NCBI GenBank assembly: GCA_032881465.1
Contig: CP126168.1
Span: forward strand, 1,984,001 to 2,048,000
Reading direction: 5' to 3'
Length of the DNA stretch: 64,000 nucleotides
DNA from: Parvibaculaceae bacterium PLY_AMNH_Bact1
Lineage (GTDB): Bacteria; Pseudomonadota; Alphaproteobacteria; Parvibaculales; Parvibaculaceae
Made by a program: the position numbers and the translations under genes. Below, piece after piece: positions 1 to 11,290 of this stretch. The first letter of the stretch is position 1, and the number at the start of each line of letters is the position of its first letter. The notes under the pieces were generated by a model. It saw only the letters and a list, made by a program, of their open reading frames with translations. It was not told the DNA's origin and made no database searches.

Positions 1-143
1 TCATCGCTCTGCGCGAGAGTAACCTCATCAACGAGTGTCATAGACATCTCGCCTTTGGGACCCTTTATCGCCAGATTCTGACCGTCAATGTTGACAGTTA
101 CGCCGCCTGGCACAGCGATGGGTTTTTTGCCAATTCGTGACAT
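1..143 (-). CDS. rplF: 50S ribosomal protein L6 (partial)
   Basis: This is the N-terminal 47 residues of L6, a protein near the factor-binding region of the large subunit. The ATG is at 141-143 and the product begins MSRIGKKPIAVPGGV, the normal L6 start. The reading frame stays open to base 1, so the rest lies outside the window. It is the last visible gene of the S10/spc cluster, 35 nt downstream of rpsH. Confidence 0.95.
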   Translation of the reverse strand, partial: MSRIGKKPIAVPGGVTVNIDGQNLAIKGPKGEMSMTLVDEVTLAQSD

Positions 144-178
144 GGTTGCTTCCTAACCCGTCCGTTTACCGCGCGTCT

Positions 179-577
179 TTAGAAGACGCGGCAGAGTACT
201 TCGCCACCGACATTTTCGTCACGGGCGACTGAGTCCGACATAACACCCTTAGGTGTCGACAGGATCGAGATGCCCAGGCCGTTATGCACAGCTGGAATAT
301 CCTTCACCGATGAATATACGCGACGACCTGGGGTCGAAACTCGGGAGATCTCCCGAATAACCGGACGGCCTTCGTGATACTTTAGCTCAATCTCGAATTC
401 GGCTTTGCCACCATCGAAATCAGTGCGCGAATACCCGCGGATGTAACCTTCATCCTCGAGAACATCGAGCACCCGGCCCCGCAATTTAGACGCCGGAGTT
501 TTCACATTGCCTTTCCCGCGCATCGCAGCATTGCGAATACGGGTCAGCATATCTCCGAGGGGATCTGTCATAGACAT
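179..577 (-). CDS. rpsH: 30S ribosomal protein S8
   Basis: The 132-residue product begins [17 protein letters not shown] and ends GGEVLCRVF, both classic S8 ends, and is of normal length. S8 is a primary 16S rRNA binder that organises the central domain of the 30S subunit. In other bacteria it is also the translational autoregulator of the spc operon; no S8-binding mRNA element was modelled here. It lies 13 nt after rpsN. Confidence 0.97.
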   Translation of the reverse strand: MSMTDPLGDMLTRIRNAAMRGKGNVKTPASKLRGRVLDVLEDEGYIRGYSRTDFDGGKAEFEIELKYHEGRPVIREISRVSTPGRRVYSSVKDIPAVHNGLGISILSTPKGVMSDSVARDENVGGEVLCRVF

Positions 578-590
578 GCGATCTCTCTCC

Positions 591-896
591 TCACCAACTT
601 GACTTGACTAAGCCGGGGATCAGGCCCTTGGAGCCCAGTTCCCGAAGCGCGATACGCGACATCTTCAGCTTGCGATAGTAGGCACGTGGACGACCGCTGA
701 CTTCACAACGATTACGTACGCGCGTCTTCGACGAGTTACGTGGCAACTCAGCGAGTTTCAACCGAGCCTTAAAACGCTCTTCGACCGTCAGAGACTTGTC
801 GTCAGCAATCGCCTTGAGTGCTGCACGCTTGTTTGCGTACTTGGCGACCAATTTACGCTTCTTTTGGTCTTTTAGAACGCTGCTTTTCTTAGCCAT
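591..896 (-). CDS. rpsN: 30S ribosomal protein S14 (zinc-free type)
   Basis: The start is the ATG at 894-896 ([15 protein letters not shown]), giving 101 residues. An upstream in-frame start would add 13 residues that S14 does not have. The conserved tail [19 protein letters not shown] is present. The CxxC pairs of the short zinc-binding S14 are absent, so this is the long C- form typical of proteobacteria. It lies between rplE (42 nt) and rpsH (13 nt), in standard spc order. Confidence 0.96.
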   Translation of the reverse strand: MAKKSSVLKDQKKRKLVAKYANKRAALKAIADDKSLTVEERFKARLKLAELPRNSSKTRVRNRCEVSGRPRAYYRKLKMSRIALRELGSKGLIPGLVKSSW

Positions 897-938
897 TCTT
901 ACCTCCGGTGAACCTGCGCATCCCGCGCAGGCCAACGA

Positions 939-1499
939 TTAATCCTGTGCTGCAAACGGGAAGTTGATGCCCTTGAGCAATTCCCGCGCTTCGTCATCTG
1001 TCTTCGCCGTCGTACAGACAACAACGTCCATACCCCAGACTTCATCCACTTTGTCGTAGTCGATTTCTGGGAACACGATGTGCTCTTTCAAGCCCATTGC
1101 GTAGTTACCATTTCCATCGAAGCTCTTGTCGTTCAGGCCACGAAAGTCACGTACCCGCGGCAGAGCCACCGTCACAAGGCGATCAAGAAATTCAAACATG
1201 CGGTCTTTGCGAAGTGTCACTTTGCAACCGATGTTCATGTCCTCACGAAGCTTAAAGCCCGCGATTGATGTCTTCGCTTTTGTCGCCACAGCCTTCTGGC
1301 CTGCAATCAGGCCAAGGTCTTCAAGCGCTGACTTGATCTTCTTAGAGTCGCCAACAGCTTCACCAACACCCATGTTCAAGACAACTTTGTCCAGTTTGGG
1401 CACCATCATATTGTTGGTGTAGTTGAACTTCTCCTGAAGCGCAGGCCGCACCTTATCGTTGTATACGCCTTTGAGGCGGGGTTCGTATCCCTCAGCCAT
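939..1499 (-). CDS. rplE: 50S ribosomal protein L5
   Basis: The 186-residue product contains the L5 hallmark [11 protein letters not shown] at about residues 38-48 and the C-terminal NFPF motif. L5 binds 5S rRNA and contacts the P-site tRNA. The start overlaps the 3' end of rplX by 8 nt, which suggests translational coupling. Plus-strand frames opposite this gene are shadows. Confidence 0.97.
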   Translation of the reverse strand: MAEGYEPRLKGVYNDKVRPALQEKFNYTNNMMVPKLDKVVLNMGVGEAVGDSKKIKSALEDLGLIAGQKAVATKAKTSIAGFKLREDMNIGCKVTLRKDRMFEFLDRLVTVALPRVRDFRGLNDKSFDGNGNYAMGLKEHIVFPEIDYDKVDEVWGMDVVVCTTAKTDDEARELLKGINFPFAAQD

Positions 1500-1809
1500 C
1501 GATCACTTCTCCTGATGCTTTGGCAACACGGACCTTTTTGCCGTCTTCCAAAACCTTGAAACCTACGCGAGTGGCTTCACCCGACTTAGGGTCGACATAA
1601 GCGATGTTCGACAGATCAAGCTTCGCTTCACGTGTCGCAATACCGCCAGCACTGGTCTGGGTCTGTTTCTCGTGACGTTTCACAAGGTTCACACCCTGCA
1701 CCAAAACACGGCCTTCCTGAGGGAACACGCCGAGCACTTCGCCCTGCTTACCCTTGTCTTTGCCAGCCAACACGATGACCTTGTCACCCTTTTTAATCTT
1801 CGCAGCCAT
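1492..1809 (-). CDS. rplX: 50S ribosomal protein L24
   Basis: The 105-residue product has an N-terminal KOW motif ([20 protein letters not shown], residues 6-25). L24 is an early assembly protein at the exit side of the large subunit. Its ATG shares one base with the rplN stop and its 3' end overlaps rplE by 8 nt, so the three genes are tightly coupled. Confidence 0.97.
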   Translation of the reverse strand: MAAKIKKGDKVIVLAGKDKGKQGEVLGVFPQEGRVLVQGVNLVKRHEKQTQTSAGGIATREAKLDLSNIAYVDPKSGEATRVGFKVLEDGKKVRVAKASGEVIDG

Positions 1810-2177
1810 CAGATCACCTCCGGTGCGAGGGAAACGATTTTCATGTGGTTCTTCGCACGCAGCTCACGAGTAACAGGGCCGAAAATACGGGTCCCTACTG
1901 GTTCACCCTGCGCGTTGATCAGGACAGCTGCATTTCCGTCAAACCGGATCGTGCTGCCGTCAGCGCGGTGAATGTCTTTCGCAGTGCGCACGACGACAGC
2001 CTTCATGACGTCGCCCTTCTTTACACGACCCCTGGGGATCGCTTCTTTCACGCTGACCACGATGATGTCGCCTACAGAAGCGTATTTACGCTTCGAGCCG
2101 CCCAACACCTTGATGCACTGAACGCGTTTTGCGCCTGAATTGTCAGCGACGCCCAGATTTGTTTGCATCTGAATCAT
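1809..2177 (-). CDS. rplN: 50S ribosomal protein L14
   Basis: The start at 2175-2177 gives 122 residues beginning [18 protein letters not shown], the universal L14 N-terminus and exact family length. The frame is open 33 codons further upstream, but that part overlaps the end of rpsQ and has no L14 character. L14 lies at the subunit interface (bridge B8). It is 44 nt after rpsQ and overlaps rplX by 1 nt. Confidence 0.97.
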   Translation of the reverse strand: MIQMQTNLGVADNSGAKRVQCIKVLGGSKRKYASVGDIIVVSVKEAIPRGRVKKGDVMKAVVVRTAKDIHRADGSTIRFDGNAAVLINAQGEPVGTRIFGPVTRELRAKNHMKIVSLAPEVI

Positions 2178-2221
2178 GGCTAAATGCCCGTTCTCAGTGG
2201 GTGGAAACCAAGTCTTTCGAC

Positions 2222-2458
2222 TTAAGCTTCGTTCCCGATTACTTCCCAAGTCTTGTTCTTTGATACCGGCCGGCATTCCCGGATCGATACCATCTCACCC
2301 ACTTTGTGAGAGTTGCTCTCATCGTGTGCGTGGTATTTCTTTGACCGACGAACGGTCTTCTTCAACAGTGGATCTGTGAAGCGACGCTCGACTTTGACCA
2401 CGATGGTCTTGTCGTTTTTGTCGCTTACTACGACGCCCTGCAAAATTCGCTTTGGCAT
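2222..2458 (-). CDS. rpsQ: 30S ribosomal protein S17
   Basis: The 78-residue product contains [16 protein letters not shown] and [11 protein letters not shown], typical of the S17 OB fold. S17 is a primary 16S rRNA binder of the 30S body. It lies 10 nt after rpmC and is of normal bacterial length. Confidence 0.97.
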   Translation of the reverse strand: MPKRILQGVVVSDKNDKTIVVKVERRFTDPLLKKTVRRSKKYHAHDESNSHKVGEMVSIRECRPVSKNKTWEVIGNEA

Positions 2459-2468
2459 GATCGACCCC

Positions 2469-2669
2469 TTACTTAGCGGCTTGGGCTACGAGCGACTGCT
2501 GGATCGTCATGATCCGGGCAATATCGCGGCGAACCTGCCGAATGCGCGCCGTGTTTTCCAACTGACCACTTGCAGCCTGAAAGCGCAGGTTGAACTGCTC
2601 CTTCTTCAGCTTCACAATCTCGTCGTCGAGTTGATCCGGCGTCATATCTCTAATCTCACTGGCCTTCAT
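2469..2669 (-). CDS. rpmC: 50S ribosomal protein L29
   Basis: The 66-residue helical protein begins [18 protein letters not shown] and has the L29 core ending in [12 protein letters not shown]29 sits next to the nascent-chain exit and helps form the docking platform for SRP and trigger factor. The rplP-rpmC-rpsQ order is the standard S10 operon order. Confidence 0.97.
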   Translation of the reverse strand: MKASEIRDMTPDQLDDEIVKLKKEQFNLRFQAASGQLENTARIRQVRRDIARIMTIQQSLVAQAAK

Positions 2670-2706
2670 GGCCTCATCCTCTTCTCAACCGTAGAGCGCT
2701 ATGCTC

Positions 2707-3126
2707 TTAAGCCTGGTCGCCAGGTCGCGTTACAAACCGTGTCTTGATCGGAAGCTTTGCTGCACCAAGCCGCAATGCTTCTTCTGCGATGTCGTGTGGC
2801 ACGCCATCAATCTCGAACATGATCCGACCGGGCTTCACTCGAGCCGCCCAATACTCAGGCGTACCCTTACCTTTACCCATCCGAACTTCTGTCGGTTTCT
2901 TCGAAACCGGCACATCCGGGAAAATCCGGATCCACACACGGCCAGCACGCTTCATATGACGCGTAATGGCACGACGAGCGGCTTCGATCTGCCTTGCGGT
3001 TACCCGCTCTGGCTCAAGAGCCTTCAGGCCATAAGCGCCAAATGTTAGCGCCGTACCACCTTTTGCAGTCCCCTTAATCCGGCCCTTATGAGCCTTGCGG
3101 AACTTTGTACGTTTCGGTTGCAGCAT
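2707..3126 (-). CDS. rplP: 50S ribosomal protein L16
   Basis: The 139-residue product begins [16 protein letters not shown] and contains the conserved RMGKGKG and RVWIRIFPD motifs. L16 shapes the A-site region of the large subunit. It lies 29 nt after rpsC and 37 nt before rpmC. Confidence 0.97.
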   Translation of the reverse strand: MLQPKRTKFRKAHKGRIKGTAKGGTALTFGAYGLKALEPERVTARQIEAARRAITRHMKRAGRVWIRIFPDVPVSKKPTEVRMGKGKGTPEYWAARVKPGRIMFEIDGVPHDIAEEALRLGAAKLPIKTRFVTRPGDQA

Positions 3127-3155
3127 CGTTTAACTCTCTTCGCTTGAGCGCTGGC

Positions 3156-3854
3156 TTACTTTGAGTCCCGACGGCGGCTATCTCCACCACCTTCGAGGGC
3201 ACGTCGTTCATGAGCCATTGGATCGTGCTCAAGGATTTCACCTTTGAAAATCCAAACCTTGATGCCGCAAACCCCATAAGCTGTATGAGCGGATGCAACG
3301 CCATAGTCGATATCAGCACGAAGCGTGTGCAGCGGCACACGGCCCTCGCGATACCATTCAGTCCGAGCAATCTCAGCACCACCAAGACGGCCCGCGCAGT
3401 TGATCCGGATACCACCAGCGCCAAGACGCATAGCAGACTGGACCGCCCGCTTCATCGCCCGACGGAACGCCACACGGCGCTCAAGCTGCTGAGCAATGTT
3501 TTCTGCAACAAGCGTCGCATCAATTTCAGGCTTGCGAACTTCGACAATATTCAGATGGACTTCAGAGTCCGTCATCGTGCCGATCTTCCGGCGCAGCTTT
3601 TCAATGTCTGCACCCTTCTTGCCAATCACCACGCCAGGGCGAGCTGAGTGGATCGCAACCCGACACTTCTTGTGCGGACGCTCAATAACAATCTTGCTGA
3701 CACCAGCTTGCTTCAGAGCCTTTTCAAGATACTTCCGGATCTTGAGGTCTTCGTGCAGCAGGTCACCATATTCATGGCGTCCAGCAAACCAGCGGGAGTC
3801 CCAAGTGCGGTTGATCCCAAGGCGCAAGCCAATCGGATTAACTTTCTGACCCAT
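3156..3854 (-). CDS. rpsC: 30S ribosomal protein S3
   Basis: The 232-residue product begins [14 protein letters not shown]. It has the KH domain with its GxxG loop (GKKG, about residue 78) and the C-terminal [19 protein letters not shown] motif. S3 lines the mRNA entry channel. Its ATG shares one base with the rplV stop codon. Confidence 0.97.
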   Translation of the reverse strand: MGQKVNPIGLRLGINRTWDSRWFAGRHEYGDLLHEDLKIRKYLEKALKQAGVSKIVIERPHKKCRVAIHSARPGVVIGKKGADIEKLRRKIGTMTDSEVHLNIVEVRKPEIDATLVAENIAQQLERRVAFRRAMKRAVQSAMRLGAGGIRINCAGRLGGAEIARTEWYREGRVPLHTLRADIDYGVASAHTAYGVCGIKVWIFKGEILEHDPMAHERRALEGGGDSRRRDSK

Positions 3855-4234
3855 TAGGCTTTTTCCTCAACTTGGCGCACCACAATTGTGATCTCGCTGA
3901 AAGGCTTCATGATCTTGCCAACACGACCACGTGCACGCGGGCGCCACCGTTTCATCATCAGGTTCTTGCCGACATATGCTTCCGACACGATGAGATCATC
4001 CACATCCAGATCGTGGTTGTTCTCTGCATTCGCAACGGCGCTTTCCAGCACCTTCTTAACGTCCTTGGCGATCCGCTTCGGCGAGAAGGAAAGGTCCGCG
4101 ATCGCGCGTTCCACTTTCTGTCCCCGAATGGTCTGTGCGACAAGGTTAAGCTTCTGACCGCTTGTGCGGATCATACGGCCTTTTGCCATTGCCTCATTAT
4201 CAGCCAGGCGCCGTGGTTGTGACGACTTCCCCAT
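3854..4234 (-). CDS. rplV: 50S ribosomal protein L22
   Basis: The 126-residue product carries the L22 beta-hairpin segment [16 protein letters not shown] near the C-terminus; this loop lines the exit tunnel and is where macrolide-resistance changes arise in other species. The N-terminus [20 protein letters not shown] is slightly longer than in E. coli, as is common in alphaproteobacteria. The gap from rpsS is 3 nt. Confidence 0.96.
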   Translation of the reverse strand: MGKSSQPRRLADNEAMAKGRMIRTSGQKLNLVAQTIRGQKVERAIADLSFSPKRIAKDVKKVLESAVANAENNHDLDVDDLIVSEAYVGKNLMMKRWRPRARGRVGKIMKPFSEITIVVRQVEEKA

Positions 4235-4237
4235 GGC

Positions 4238-4516
4238 TTACTTCCTTTTCGCTTTTTTGTCCGATGCGTGACCGAAATAGGTCCGCGATGGAGCAAATTC
4301 ACCGAACTTATGACCAACCATGTCCTCGGAAATATTTACCGGAACATGCTTCTGGCCGTTATGTACGCCAAAAGTCAGGCCAACGAACTGAGGCAGGATC
4401 GTAGAGCGACGGCTCCAGATCTTGATCACTTCCTTACGACCCGATTCACGGGACGCTTCGGCTTTCTTCAGGATATATCCGTCAACAAACGGACCTTTCC
4501 AGACAGAACGTGTCAT
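4238..4516 (-). CDS. rpsS: 30S ribosomal protein S19
   Basis: The 92-residue product begins [20 protein letters not shown] and contains [16 protein letters not shown]. Both are S19 signatures, and the length is standard. S19 is in the head of the 30S subunit with S13. It lies 11 nt after rplB. Confidence 0.97.
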   Translation of the reverse strand: MTRSVWKGPFVDGYILKKAEASRESGRKEVIKIWSRRSTILPQFVGLTFGVHNGQKHVPVNISEDMVGHKFGEFAPSRTYFGHASDKKAKRK

Positions 4517-4527
4517 GAGTTCTTACC

Positions 4528-5361
4528 TTACTTACGACGCTGGTGACGGCTGCGTACGATGTACTTATCCGTCGATTTGTTTTTCCGAGTCCGCTTGCCC
4601 TTGGTTGGCTTACCCCAAGGCGTCACAGGATGACGACCACCAGAGGTCCGACCTTCACCGCCACCATGCGGGTGATCGACCGGGTTCATTGCCACACCGC
4701 GAACAGATGGACGCTTGCCGAGCCAGCGGTTACGACCCGCTTTAGCCAGCGTGATATTTGACTGATCCGGGTTCGACACAGCACCAATGCTGGCCATGCA
4801 CTCACCACGGATAAGACGCTGCTCACCTGATGACAGGCGGACGATAGCGAAACCGCCGTCACGGCCAACCAGCTGAACATAAGTTCCAGCAGACCGTGCA
4901 ATCTGAGCACCCTTGCCTGGCTTCAGCTCCACATTGTGGATGATCGTGCCAACAGGGATATTCTTCATCGGCATCGCATTGCCGGGCTTCACATCAGCGC
5001 GCTCTGCAGAGATCACCGTGTCCCCTTCAGCCAAACGCTGAGGTGCGATGATGTAAGCCTGCTCGCCGTCTTCATATTTGATCAGCGCGATAAAAGCTGT
5101 CCGGTTTGGATCATATTCCAGACGCTCTACAACAGCTGGGATATCCCGCTTCGTCCGCTTGAAGTCGATGACGCGGTACGTCCGCTTGTGCCCGCCACCA
5201 CGGCGCCGAGCCGTGATACGACCATTATTATTCCGACCACCCGATTTTGTCAGACCTTCGGTCAGCTTCTTAACAGGCTTGCCGCTCCACAATGCCGACT
5301 TGTCGACAAGAACGAGGCCACGCTGTCCCGGGCTGGATGGTTTATACTGTTTTAGTGCCAT
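4528..5361 (-). CDS. rplB: 50S ribosomal protein L2
   Basis: The 277-residue product ends with the L2 region [21 protein letters not shown], whose conserved histidine lies near the peptidyl transferase centre, and a basic tail. It lies 31 nt after rplW and 11 nt before rpsS. Long plus-strand frames opposite it (for example from 5078) are shadows. Confidence 0.97.
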   Translation of the reverse strand: MALKQYKPSSPGQRGLVLVDKSALWSGKPVKKLTEGLTKSGGRNNNGRITARRRGGGHKRTYRVIDFKRTKRDIPAVVERLEYDPNRTAFIALIKYEDGEQAYIIAPQRLAEGDTVISAERADVKPGNAMPMKNIPVGTIIHNVELKPGKGAQIARSAGTYVQLVGRDGGFAIVRLSSGEQRLIRGECMASIGAVSNPDQSNITLAKAGRNRWLGKRPSVRGVAMNPVDHPHGGGEGRTSGGRHPVTPWGKPTKGKRTRKNKSTDKYIVRSRHQRRK

Positions 5362-5392
5362 AACGTCTCAGCTTTCGCTTTTGCTGCCGTCC

Positions 5393-5686
5393 TTAAAGAC
5401 CGGTGCTCACATCAATGGAGTGACCGTCTTCAAGTGTCACAATTGCTTTCTTATAGTCGCCCTGCTTCCCGCTCACGCCGCGGAACCGCTTCAGCTTCCC
5501 CTGTTGGCGAAGTGTATTAACCGCTTTCACCTTCACGCTGAACAGCTTCTCGACAGCTGCCTTTACCTGAGGCTTTGTGGCATCAAGCGGTACCCGGAAA
5601 ACAACCTGGTTGTGCTCAGATGCCAGCGTCGATTTCTCCGTGATTACGGGAGAGAGGATGGCGTCGTAGTGACGAGCTTCACTCAT
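5393..5686 (-). CDS. rplW: 50S ribosomal protein L23
   Basis: The 97-residue product contains SPVITEKST near the N-terminus and [20 protein letters not shown]-like L23 core features. L23 is the main docking site for trigger factor and SRP at the tunnel exit. Its ATG overlaps the rplD stop in an ATGA arrangement of 4 nt. Confidence 0.96.
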   Translation of the reverse strand: MSEARHYDAILSPVITEKSTLASEHNQVVFRVPLDATKPQVKAAVEKLFSVKVKAVNTLRQQGKLKRFRGVSGKQGDYKKAIVTLEDGHSIDVSTGL

Positions 5687-6303
5687 TTGAACCGAGCCTC
5701 CAGGCCTTCCAGCGCTGCTTTGGTCAGGACCAAAGTATCGCGCCGCAAAATGTCATACACGTTGATGCCCTGCACTGGCAGAACGTCCACAGCAGGAATA
5801 TTCCGAGACGCCAGCGCGAACTTATCGTCGACTTCGGCCCCATCGATAATCAGAGCTGAGGTCAGACCAAGCTTCGTCAGCGCGCCGCGCAGACCAGCTG
5901 TCTTGCCGTCTTTGGACTTCGCGTCTTCCAGAACGATAAGCTTCTCAGCCTTCGCTTTACTCGACAGCGCATGTTTCAATGCCAGAGCACGAACCTTTTT
6001 TGGCATATCAATCGCATGGCTGCGAACAACCGGTCCGAATGCCTTACCGCCGCCACGGAACTGTGGAACCTTCTTATCACCATGCCGCGCACCCCCGGTG
6101 CCCTTCTGGCGATACATTTTCTTGGTCGTTCCAGTGATTTCTGACCGGCCTTTGGTTTTGTGCGTACCAGCCTGGCGCTTTGCCAACTGGTAGTTCACCA
6201 TCCGGTGCAGCAAATCAGCACGGGGCTCCAGCGCGAACACTTCGTCCGGCAGGTCGACCGTTCCGGCCTTCTTGGCCTCAAGTGTGGTCACATCCGCCTT
6301 CAT
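5683..6303 (-). CDS. rplD: 50S ribosomal protein L4
   Basis: The ATG at 6301-6303 ([14 protein letters not shown], 206 residues) is preferred over the GTG one codon upstream. The product carries the exit-tunnel loop segment [17 protein letters not shown] and the L4 fold. In E. coli L4 represses its own S10 operon; no S10 leader-like structure was identified here. The start shares one base with the rplC stop. Confidence 0.96.
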   Translation of the reverse strand: MKADVTTLEAKKAGTVDLPDEVFALEPRADLLHRMVNYQLAKRQAGTHKTKGRSEITGTTKKMYRQKGTGGARHGDKKVPQFRGGGKAFGPVVRSHAIDMPKKVRALALKHALSSKAKAEKLIVLEDAKSKDGKTAGLRGALTKLGLTSALIIDGAEVDDKFALASRNIPAVDVLPVQGINVYDILRRDTLVLTKAALEGLEARFK

Positions 6304-7058
6304 CACGCGTCATCCTTCTGTTCGTCAGCTGCTGGGGCTTCCGCCTCAGCAGGTGCTTCTTCCGCAGCCGCTGGAGCTTCAGCAGCCGCCCGAATAGCTG
6401 CCGGCATCGGCACACCTTCAGGAAGAGGCTTCTTCACAGCGTCCCGCAGGAACACCCAACCACCTTTGGACCCTGGAACAGCGCCCTTGACCATGATCAG
6501 ACCACGATCAACATCGGTCTTAACAATCTCAAGGTTCTGCGTCGTGACACGCACAGAGCCCATCTGACCAGCCATCTTCTTACCTTTGAAGACTTTCCCT
6601 GGGTCCTGGCACTGCCCTGTCGAACCATGGCTACGATGCGAAATGGACACACCGTGGGAGGCGCGAAGCCCGCCAAAATTATGACGCTTCATCGCACCAG
6701 CAAAACCTTTACCGATCGAAACGCCTGACGCGTCGACCCGCTGGCCGGAAATGAAGTGGTCGGCAGTGATCTCTGCACCCACGTCCAGCATATTGTCTTC
6801 GCTGACGCGGAACTCTGCGAGCTTCCGCTTCGGCTCAACATGAGCCACCGCAAAGTGGCCACGCGCTGCACGTGTTGTGTTTTTCACCTTGGCTTTGCCA
6901 GCGCCCAATTGGACTGCCGAATAGCCGTTCTTTTCTTCGGTTCTCTGAGCAACAACCTGACAATTGTCGAGGCGCAGTACCGTGACAGGCACGTGCCGTC
7001 CCTCTTCAGTGAAGAGGCGGGTCATTCCCAGTTTTTGAACAATCACACCGGAACGCAT
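6303..7058 (-). CDS. rplC: 50S ribosomal protein L3 with acidic C-terminal tail
   Basis: The ATG at 7056-7058 ([16 protein letters not shown]) lies 10 nt after AAGGA. A TTG three codons upstream is less likely. The 251-residue product has the L3 core ([20 protein letters not shown], with the conserved Gln that is methylated in E. coli). It ends in an Ala/Glu-rich tail of about 35 residues, seen in several alphaproteobacterial L3 proteins but absent from E. coli. Confidence 0.95.
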   Translation of the reverse strand: MRSGVIVQKLGMTRLFTEEGRHVPVTVLRLDNCQVVAQRTEEKNGYSAVQLGAGKAKVKNTTRAARGHFAVAHVEPKRKLAEFRVSEDNMLDVGAEITADHFISGQRVDASGVSIGKGFAGAMKRHNFGGLRASHGVSISHRSHGSTGQCQDPGKVFKGKKMAGQMGSVRVTTQNLEIVKTDVDRGLIMVKGAVPGSKGGWVFLRDAVKKPLPEGVPMPAAIRAAAEAPAAAEEAPAEAEAPAADEQKDDA

Positions 7059-7098
7059 GGGTCCCAATTCCTTTTATCGTTTGGAGACGAAAGTCCCC

Positions 7099-7407
7099 TT
7101 AGAGCTTGATCTCAACATCGACACCGGCTGCCAGGTCGAGCTTCATAAGAGCATCTACCGTCTGCGGCGTTGGGTCGACAATGTCTAGAAGACGCTTATG
7201 TGTCCGAATTTCGAACTGTTCGCGGCTCTTCTTGTCGATGTGCGGTCCACGGAGCACGGTGAACTTTTCAAGCCGTGTCGGAAGTGGAATTGGGCCGCGC
7301 ACATTTGCGCCAGTCCGTTTCGCGGTATTCACGATCTCCTTGGTTGAGTTGTCTAAGACACGATGGTCAAAGGCTTTCAACCGGATCCGAATATTTTGAC
7401 TTTGCAT
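7099..7407 (-). CDS. rpsJ: 30S ribosomal protein S10 / NusE
   Basis: The 102-residue product begins [19 protein letters not shown] and contains [20 protein letters not shown], diagnostic of S10. S10 works in the 30S head and, as NusE, in antitermination with NusB and in NusG-linked coupling. It follows tuf by 68 nt with no evident promoter or terminator between, so the str and S10 clusters probably form one transcript. Confidence 0.97.
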   Translation of the reverse strand: MQSQNIRIRLKAFDHRVLDNSTKEIVNTAKRTGANVRGPIPLPTRLEKFTVLRGPHIDKKSREQFEIRTHKRLLDIVDPTPQTVDALMKLDLAAGVDVEIKL

Positions 7408-7475
7408 GTTCAGTCCTTACGCCCTGGGGCTAGAAGAAGGCGCGGCGTTAAAGTGAGCACCGCGCCCCTTAATCC

Positions 7476-8666
7476 TTACTCGATGATTGAGGATACGACG
7501 CCGGATCCGACAGTCCGTCCGCCTTCACGGATAGCGAAGCGCAGCTTCTCTTCCATGGCGATCGGCGCGATCAGCTCAACCTCAATTGCAACATTATCTC
7601 CTGGCATCACCATTTCGGTGCCTGCAGGAAGGCTCACAACACCCGTCACATCTGTCGTCCGGAAGTAGAACTGTGGACGATAGTTCGTGAAGAAGGGTGT
7701 GTGACGACCACCTTCATCCTTCGTCAGGATGTAGGCTTCAGCCGTAAACTTCGTGTGCGGGGTGATCGAACCAGGTGCACAAAGAACCTGACCACGTTCA
7801 ACCTGTTCGCGGTCAACACCACGCAGCAGAGCCCCGATATTGTCACCTGCTTCACCGCTATCAAGCAGCTTGCGGAACATTTCAACACCCGTACAGGTCG
7901 TCTTCTGTGTGTCCTTGATGCCGACGATTTCAATTTCGTCACCAACATTGATCACACCGCGCTCAACACGACCCGTCACAACTGTCCCACGACCTGAGAT
8001 TGAGAACACATCCTCAATCGGCATCAGGAACGGCTGGTCCTTCGGACGCTCTGGCTGTGGAATGGCTTCATCAACCGCTTCCATCAGCTTCATGATGCTG
8101 TCTTTACCGATATTGTCATCACGGCCCTCAAGGGCTGCGAGGGCTGAACCAGCGATGATTGGGATATCGTCACCTGGGAAGCCATATTCGGAAAGAAGCT
8201 CACGCACTTCCATTTCAACGAGCTCAAGAAGCTCTTCGTCATCAACCTGGTCAACCTTGTTGAGATAAACAACAAGCGCTGGAACACCAACCTGACGGGC
8301 AAGAAGAATGTGCTCGCGTGTCTGTGGCATCGGGCCATCAGCTGCGTTCACAACAAGAATGCCACCATCCATCTGAGCCGCACCGGTGATCATGTTCTTC
8401 ACATAGTCAGCGTGACCTGGGCAGTCCACGTGCGCGTAGTGACGGTTCGCCGTCTCATATTCAACGTGCGCCGTCGAGATCGTAATACCGCGCGCCTTCT
8501 CTTCTGGCGCTTTGTCGATATCTGCATAATCAGAAAATTCTGCCCCACCAGCTTCAGCCAGCACTTTCGTAATCGCCGCCGTCAGCGTCGTCTTACCGTG
8601 GTCAACGTGACCAATCGTGCCAATGTTACAGTGTGGCTTATTACGCTCGAATTTCTCTTTGGCCAT
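7476..8666 (-). CDS. tuf: Elongation factor Tu, copy 1
   Basis: The 396-residue GTPase has [15 protein letters not shown] and NKVD motifs. It delivers aminoacyl-tRNA to the ribosome. The gene is in the str position between fusA (37 nt upstream) and rpsJ. It encodes the same protein as the copy at 26240-27430, and comparison shows only two base differences, at 8559 and 8580, both synonymous. Confidence 0.98.
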   Translation of the reverse strand: MAKEKFERNKPHCNIGTIGHVDHGKTTLTAAITKVLAEAGGAEFSDYADIDKAPEEKARGITISTAHVEYETANRHYAHVDCPGHADYVKNMITGAAQMDGGILVVNAADGPMPQTREHILLARQVGVPALVVYLNKVDQVDDEELLELVEMEVRELLSEYGFPGDDIPIIAGSALAALEGRDDNIGKDSIMKLMEAVDEAIPQPERPKDQPFLMPIEDVFSISGRGTVVTGRVERGVINVGDEIEIVGIKDTQKTTCTGVEMFRKLLDSGEAGDNIGALLRGVDREQVERGQVLCAPGSITPHTKFTAEAYILTKDEGGRHTPFFTNYRPQFYFRTTDVTGVVSLPAGTEMVMPGDNVAIEVELIAPIAMEEKLRFAIREGGRTVGSGVVSSIIE

Positions 8667-8703
8667 CTTAAGGCTCCCTCAGAACTGTATTGTTCTTCGC
8701 TGA

Positions 8704-10779
8704 TTAAGCGAGTTTCGCTTGGATCTCATCAGAGACCGCCTGCGGCACTTGCTCGTAGTGATCGAATTGCATGGTGTATTGCGCCCGGCCCTGCGACATA
8801 GACCGCAGATTGTTCACATACCCAAACATGTTTGCGAGTGGCACCATGGCGTTGATCGCAGTCGCGACGCCCCGGTTTTCACTGCCGGCAATCTGTCCGC
8901 GACGGCTGCTCAAGTCGCCAATCACGTCACCCATATAGTCTTCCGGTGTCACCACCTCGACCTTCATAATGGGTTCGAGAAGCTTAGCACCTGCCTTTGG
9001 TGCGATTTCCCGCATTGCCGCCCGCGCTGCGATCTCGAACGCGAGAACGCTGGAGTCAACATCATGGAACGCGCCGTCTGTCAGAGTGACTTCGAAGTCA
9101 ATCAGAGGGAAGCCTGCAAGAACACCGTTCTCAGCGACACTCTTAATGCCCTTCTCAACACCTGGGATATATTCTTTCGGAATAGACCCACCAACAATCT
9201 TACTGTTGAAGACCATGCCTGAGCCAACTTCGCCCGGCGTGATAACCATTTTGATCCGAGCAAACTGACCAGAACCACCCGACTGCTTCTTGTGGGTGTA
9301 GTCAATGTCAGCTTCTTTCGTGAAGGTCTCACGGTAGGCAACCTGAGGCGCCCCAACGTTCGCTTCCACTTTAAACTCGCGCTTCATGCGGTCGACAAGA
9401 ATGTCCAGGTGAAGCTCGCCCATACCAGCAATAATCGTCTGACCACTTTCTTCGTCCGAAGAAACGCGGAAAGAAGGGTCTTCCTGAGCGAGACGCGCAA
9501 GCGCCATACCCATTTTTTCTTGGTCAGCTTTTGTCTTAGGCTCAACAGCAACCTCAATAACCGGATCAGGAAATTCCATCCGTTCCAGGATTACAGGGCT
9601 GTTCGGGTCACAAAGCGTGTCACCTGTTGTGGTGTCCTTGAGACCAGCAAGCGCAACAATGTCGCCAGCATAAGCCTCTTTCACTTCTTCACGACTGTTA
9701 GCATGCATGAGAAGCATACGGCCGATGCGCTCGCGCTTGTCTTTCACCGTATTCAACACACCAGAACCAGCGGTGAACACACCTGAATAAACACGGGCAA
9801 ATGTCAGCGAACCAACAAATGGGTCGTTCATGATCTTAAAGGCGAGAGCAGAAGCAGGAACATCGTCGGACGCTTCACGAACAGTGGCCTCTTCGGTCTT
9901 CGCGTCAATACCGTCAATCGCCTTAACGTCGAGCGGTGACGGCATGAAGTCGACAACCGCATCGAGAAGCGGCTGAACGCCCTTGTTCTTAAAAGCTGTA
10001 CCATTGAGCACAGGAACAAAATTCTGTTCGATTGTACCCTTGCGGATGCAGCGCTTAAGCGTCTCTTCGTCAGGCTCATTGCCTTCAAGATACGCTTCCA
10101 TGACGTCGTCATCGACCTCAACAGCGCCCTCAACGAGCTTCGCGCGATACTCTTCAGCCTGGTCTTTCAGCGAGTCACGAATATCAACATATTCAAACTC
10201 AGCACCGAGATTCTCATCCTTCCAGAGGATCTCTTTCATCTTCAGAAGATCGATAAGACCTTCATACTCAGCTTCCGCACCGATCGGCAGCTGAAGAACC
10301 AGCGGGTTCGCGCCAAGACGATCCACGATCATATCAACACAGCGGAAGAAGTCCGCACCCATACGGTCCATCTTGTTGACAAAACACATACGGGGAACAG
10401 CATAGCGGTCAGCCTGGCGCCAAACAGTCTCAGACTGAGGCTCAACACCAGCAACAGAGTCAAACACAGCTACCGCGCCATCAAGCACCCGAAGCGAACG
10501 CTCAACTTCAATAGTGAAGTCAACGTGGCCGGGTGTATCAATGATGTTAATGCGCTTGTCGTTCCAGAAACAGGTTGTCGCAGCGGATGTAATCGTAATC
10601 CCGCGCTCTTGCTCCTGCTCCATCCAGTCCATCGTCGCAGCACCGTCGTGCACTTCGCCGATTTTGTGGCTCTTACCTGTGTAGTAGAGGATCCGTTCCG
10701 TCGTCGTGGTCTTACCCGCATCAATATGGGCCATGATGCCGATATTGCGGTAGTCCTCGAGTTTTGTCTGGCGTGCCAT
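8704..10779 (-). CDS. fusA: Elongation factor G
   Basis: The 691-residue translocase begins [20 protein letters not shown]. The GTPase motifs [23 protein letters not shown] and NKMDR are followed by EF-G domains II to V. EF-G drives tRNA-mRNA translocation and, with RRF, ribosome recycling. It lies 28 nt after rpsG and 37 nt before tuf, the standard str order. Confidence 0.98.
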   Translation of the reverse strand: MARQTKLEDYRNIGIMAHIDAGKTTTTERILYYTGKSHKIGEVHDGAATMDWMEQEQERGITITSAATTCFWNDKRINIIDTPGHVDFTIEVERSLRVLDGAVAVFDSVAGVEPQSETVWRQADRYAVPRMCFVNKMDRMGADFFRCVDMIVDRLGANPLVLQLPIGAEAEYEGLIDLLKMKEILWKDENLGAEFEYVDIRDSLKDQAEEYRAKLVEGAVEVDDDVMEAYLEGNEPDEETLKRCIRKGTIEQNFVPVLNGTAFKNKGVQPLLDAVVDFMPSPLDVKAIDGIDAKTEEATVREASDDVPASALAFKIMNDPFVGSLTFARVYSGVFTAGSGVLNTVKDKRERIGRMLLMHANSREEVKEAYAGDIVALAGLKDTTTGDTLCDPNSPVILERMEFPDPVIEVAVEPKTKADQEKMGMALARLAQEDPSFRVSSDEESGQTIIAGMGELHLDILVDRMKREFKVEANVGAPQVAYRETFTKEADIDYTHKKQSGGSGQFARIKMVITPGEVGSGMVFNSKIVGGSIPKEYIPGVEKGIKSVAENGVLAGFPLIDFEVTLTDGAFHDVDSSVLAFEIAARAAMREIAPKAGAKLLEPIMKVEVVTPEDYMGDVIGDLSSRRGQIAGSENRGVATAINAMVPLANMFGYVNNLRSMSQGRAQYTMQFDHYEQVPQAVSDEIQAKLA

Positions 10780-10807
10780 GATCTTAAACCTCTAAAGCGC
10801 CTGTCTG

Positions 10808-11278
10808 TTACCAGCGGTAGTGTGAGAAGGCGCGGTTCGCTTCTGCCATGCGGTGCGTGTCTTCACGCTTCTTCACTGCAGAGCCGCGATTATTTGATGC
10901 ATCGAGGATTTCCGCCGACAAGCGATCAACCATCGTGTTTTCATTCCGACCGCGCGCAGCTGTAATCAACCAACGAATGGCGAGCGCGCGTTTGCGGTCA
11001 GGACGAACTTCAACCGGAACCTGATAGGTCGCACCACCAACACGGCGAGAACGAACTTCAAGCGCTGGCATCACATTTTCCAAAGCTTCATGGAAAGTGC
11101 GGAGAGGATCAGCAGTCCCCTTCTCAGCCATCTTATCGAAGGCACCATAGACGATCCGCTCGGCGGTCGACTTTTTGCCGTCTTTCATGAGGCTATTCAT
11201 GAATTTCGTCAGAACCAGATCACCAAACTTGGCGTCAGGAATGACTTCTCGTTTTTCTGCGCGGTGACGTCGCGACAT
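10808..11278 (-). CDS. rpsG: 30S ribosomal protein S7
   Basis: The 156-residue product begins [20 protein letters not shown] and ends NRAFSHYRW, the usual S7 ends. S7 organises the 16S 3' major domain and forms part of the E site. It is 12 nt after rpsL. In E. coli S7 autoregulates the str operon; that was not assessed here. Confidence 0.97.
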   Translation of the reverse strand: MSRRHRAEKREVIPDAKFGDLVLTKFMNSLMKDGKKSTAERIVYGAFDKMAEKGTADPLRTFHEALENVMPALEVRSRRVGGATYQVPVEVRPDRKRALAIRWLITAARGRNENTMVDRLSAEILDASNNRGSAVKKREDTHRMAEANRAFSHYRW

Positions 11279-11290
11279 CTATCGTATTCC

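Noticed and set aside
2178-2276. 33-codon N-terminal extension of rplN
   Set aside because: L14 is universally about 122 residues from MIQ; the extension overlaps rpsQ.
5078-6193. 371-codon plus-strand frame opposite rplB, rplW and rplD
   Set aside because: Lies entirely antisense to well-supported ribosomal genes, with low-complexity Ser/Arg/Pro composition and no ribosome site.
8310-8801. Plus-strand frame opposite tuf and fusA, repeated opposite tuf2
   Set aside because: Its repetition only reflects the identical tuf copies; it is antisense and featureless.
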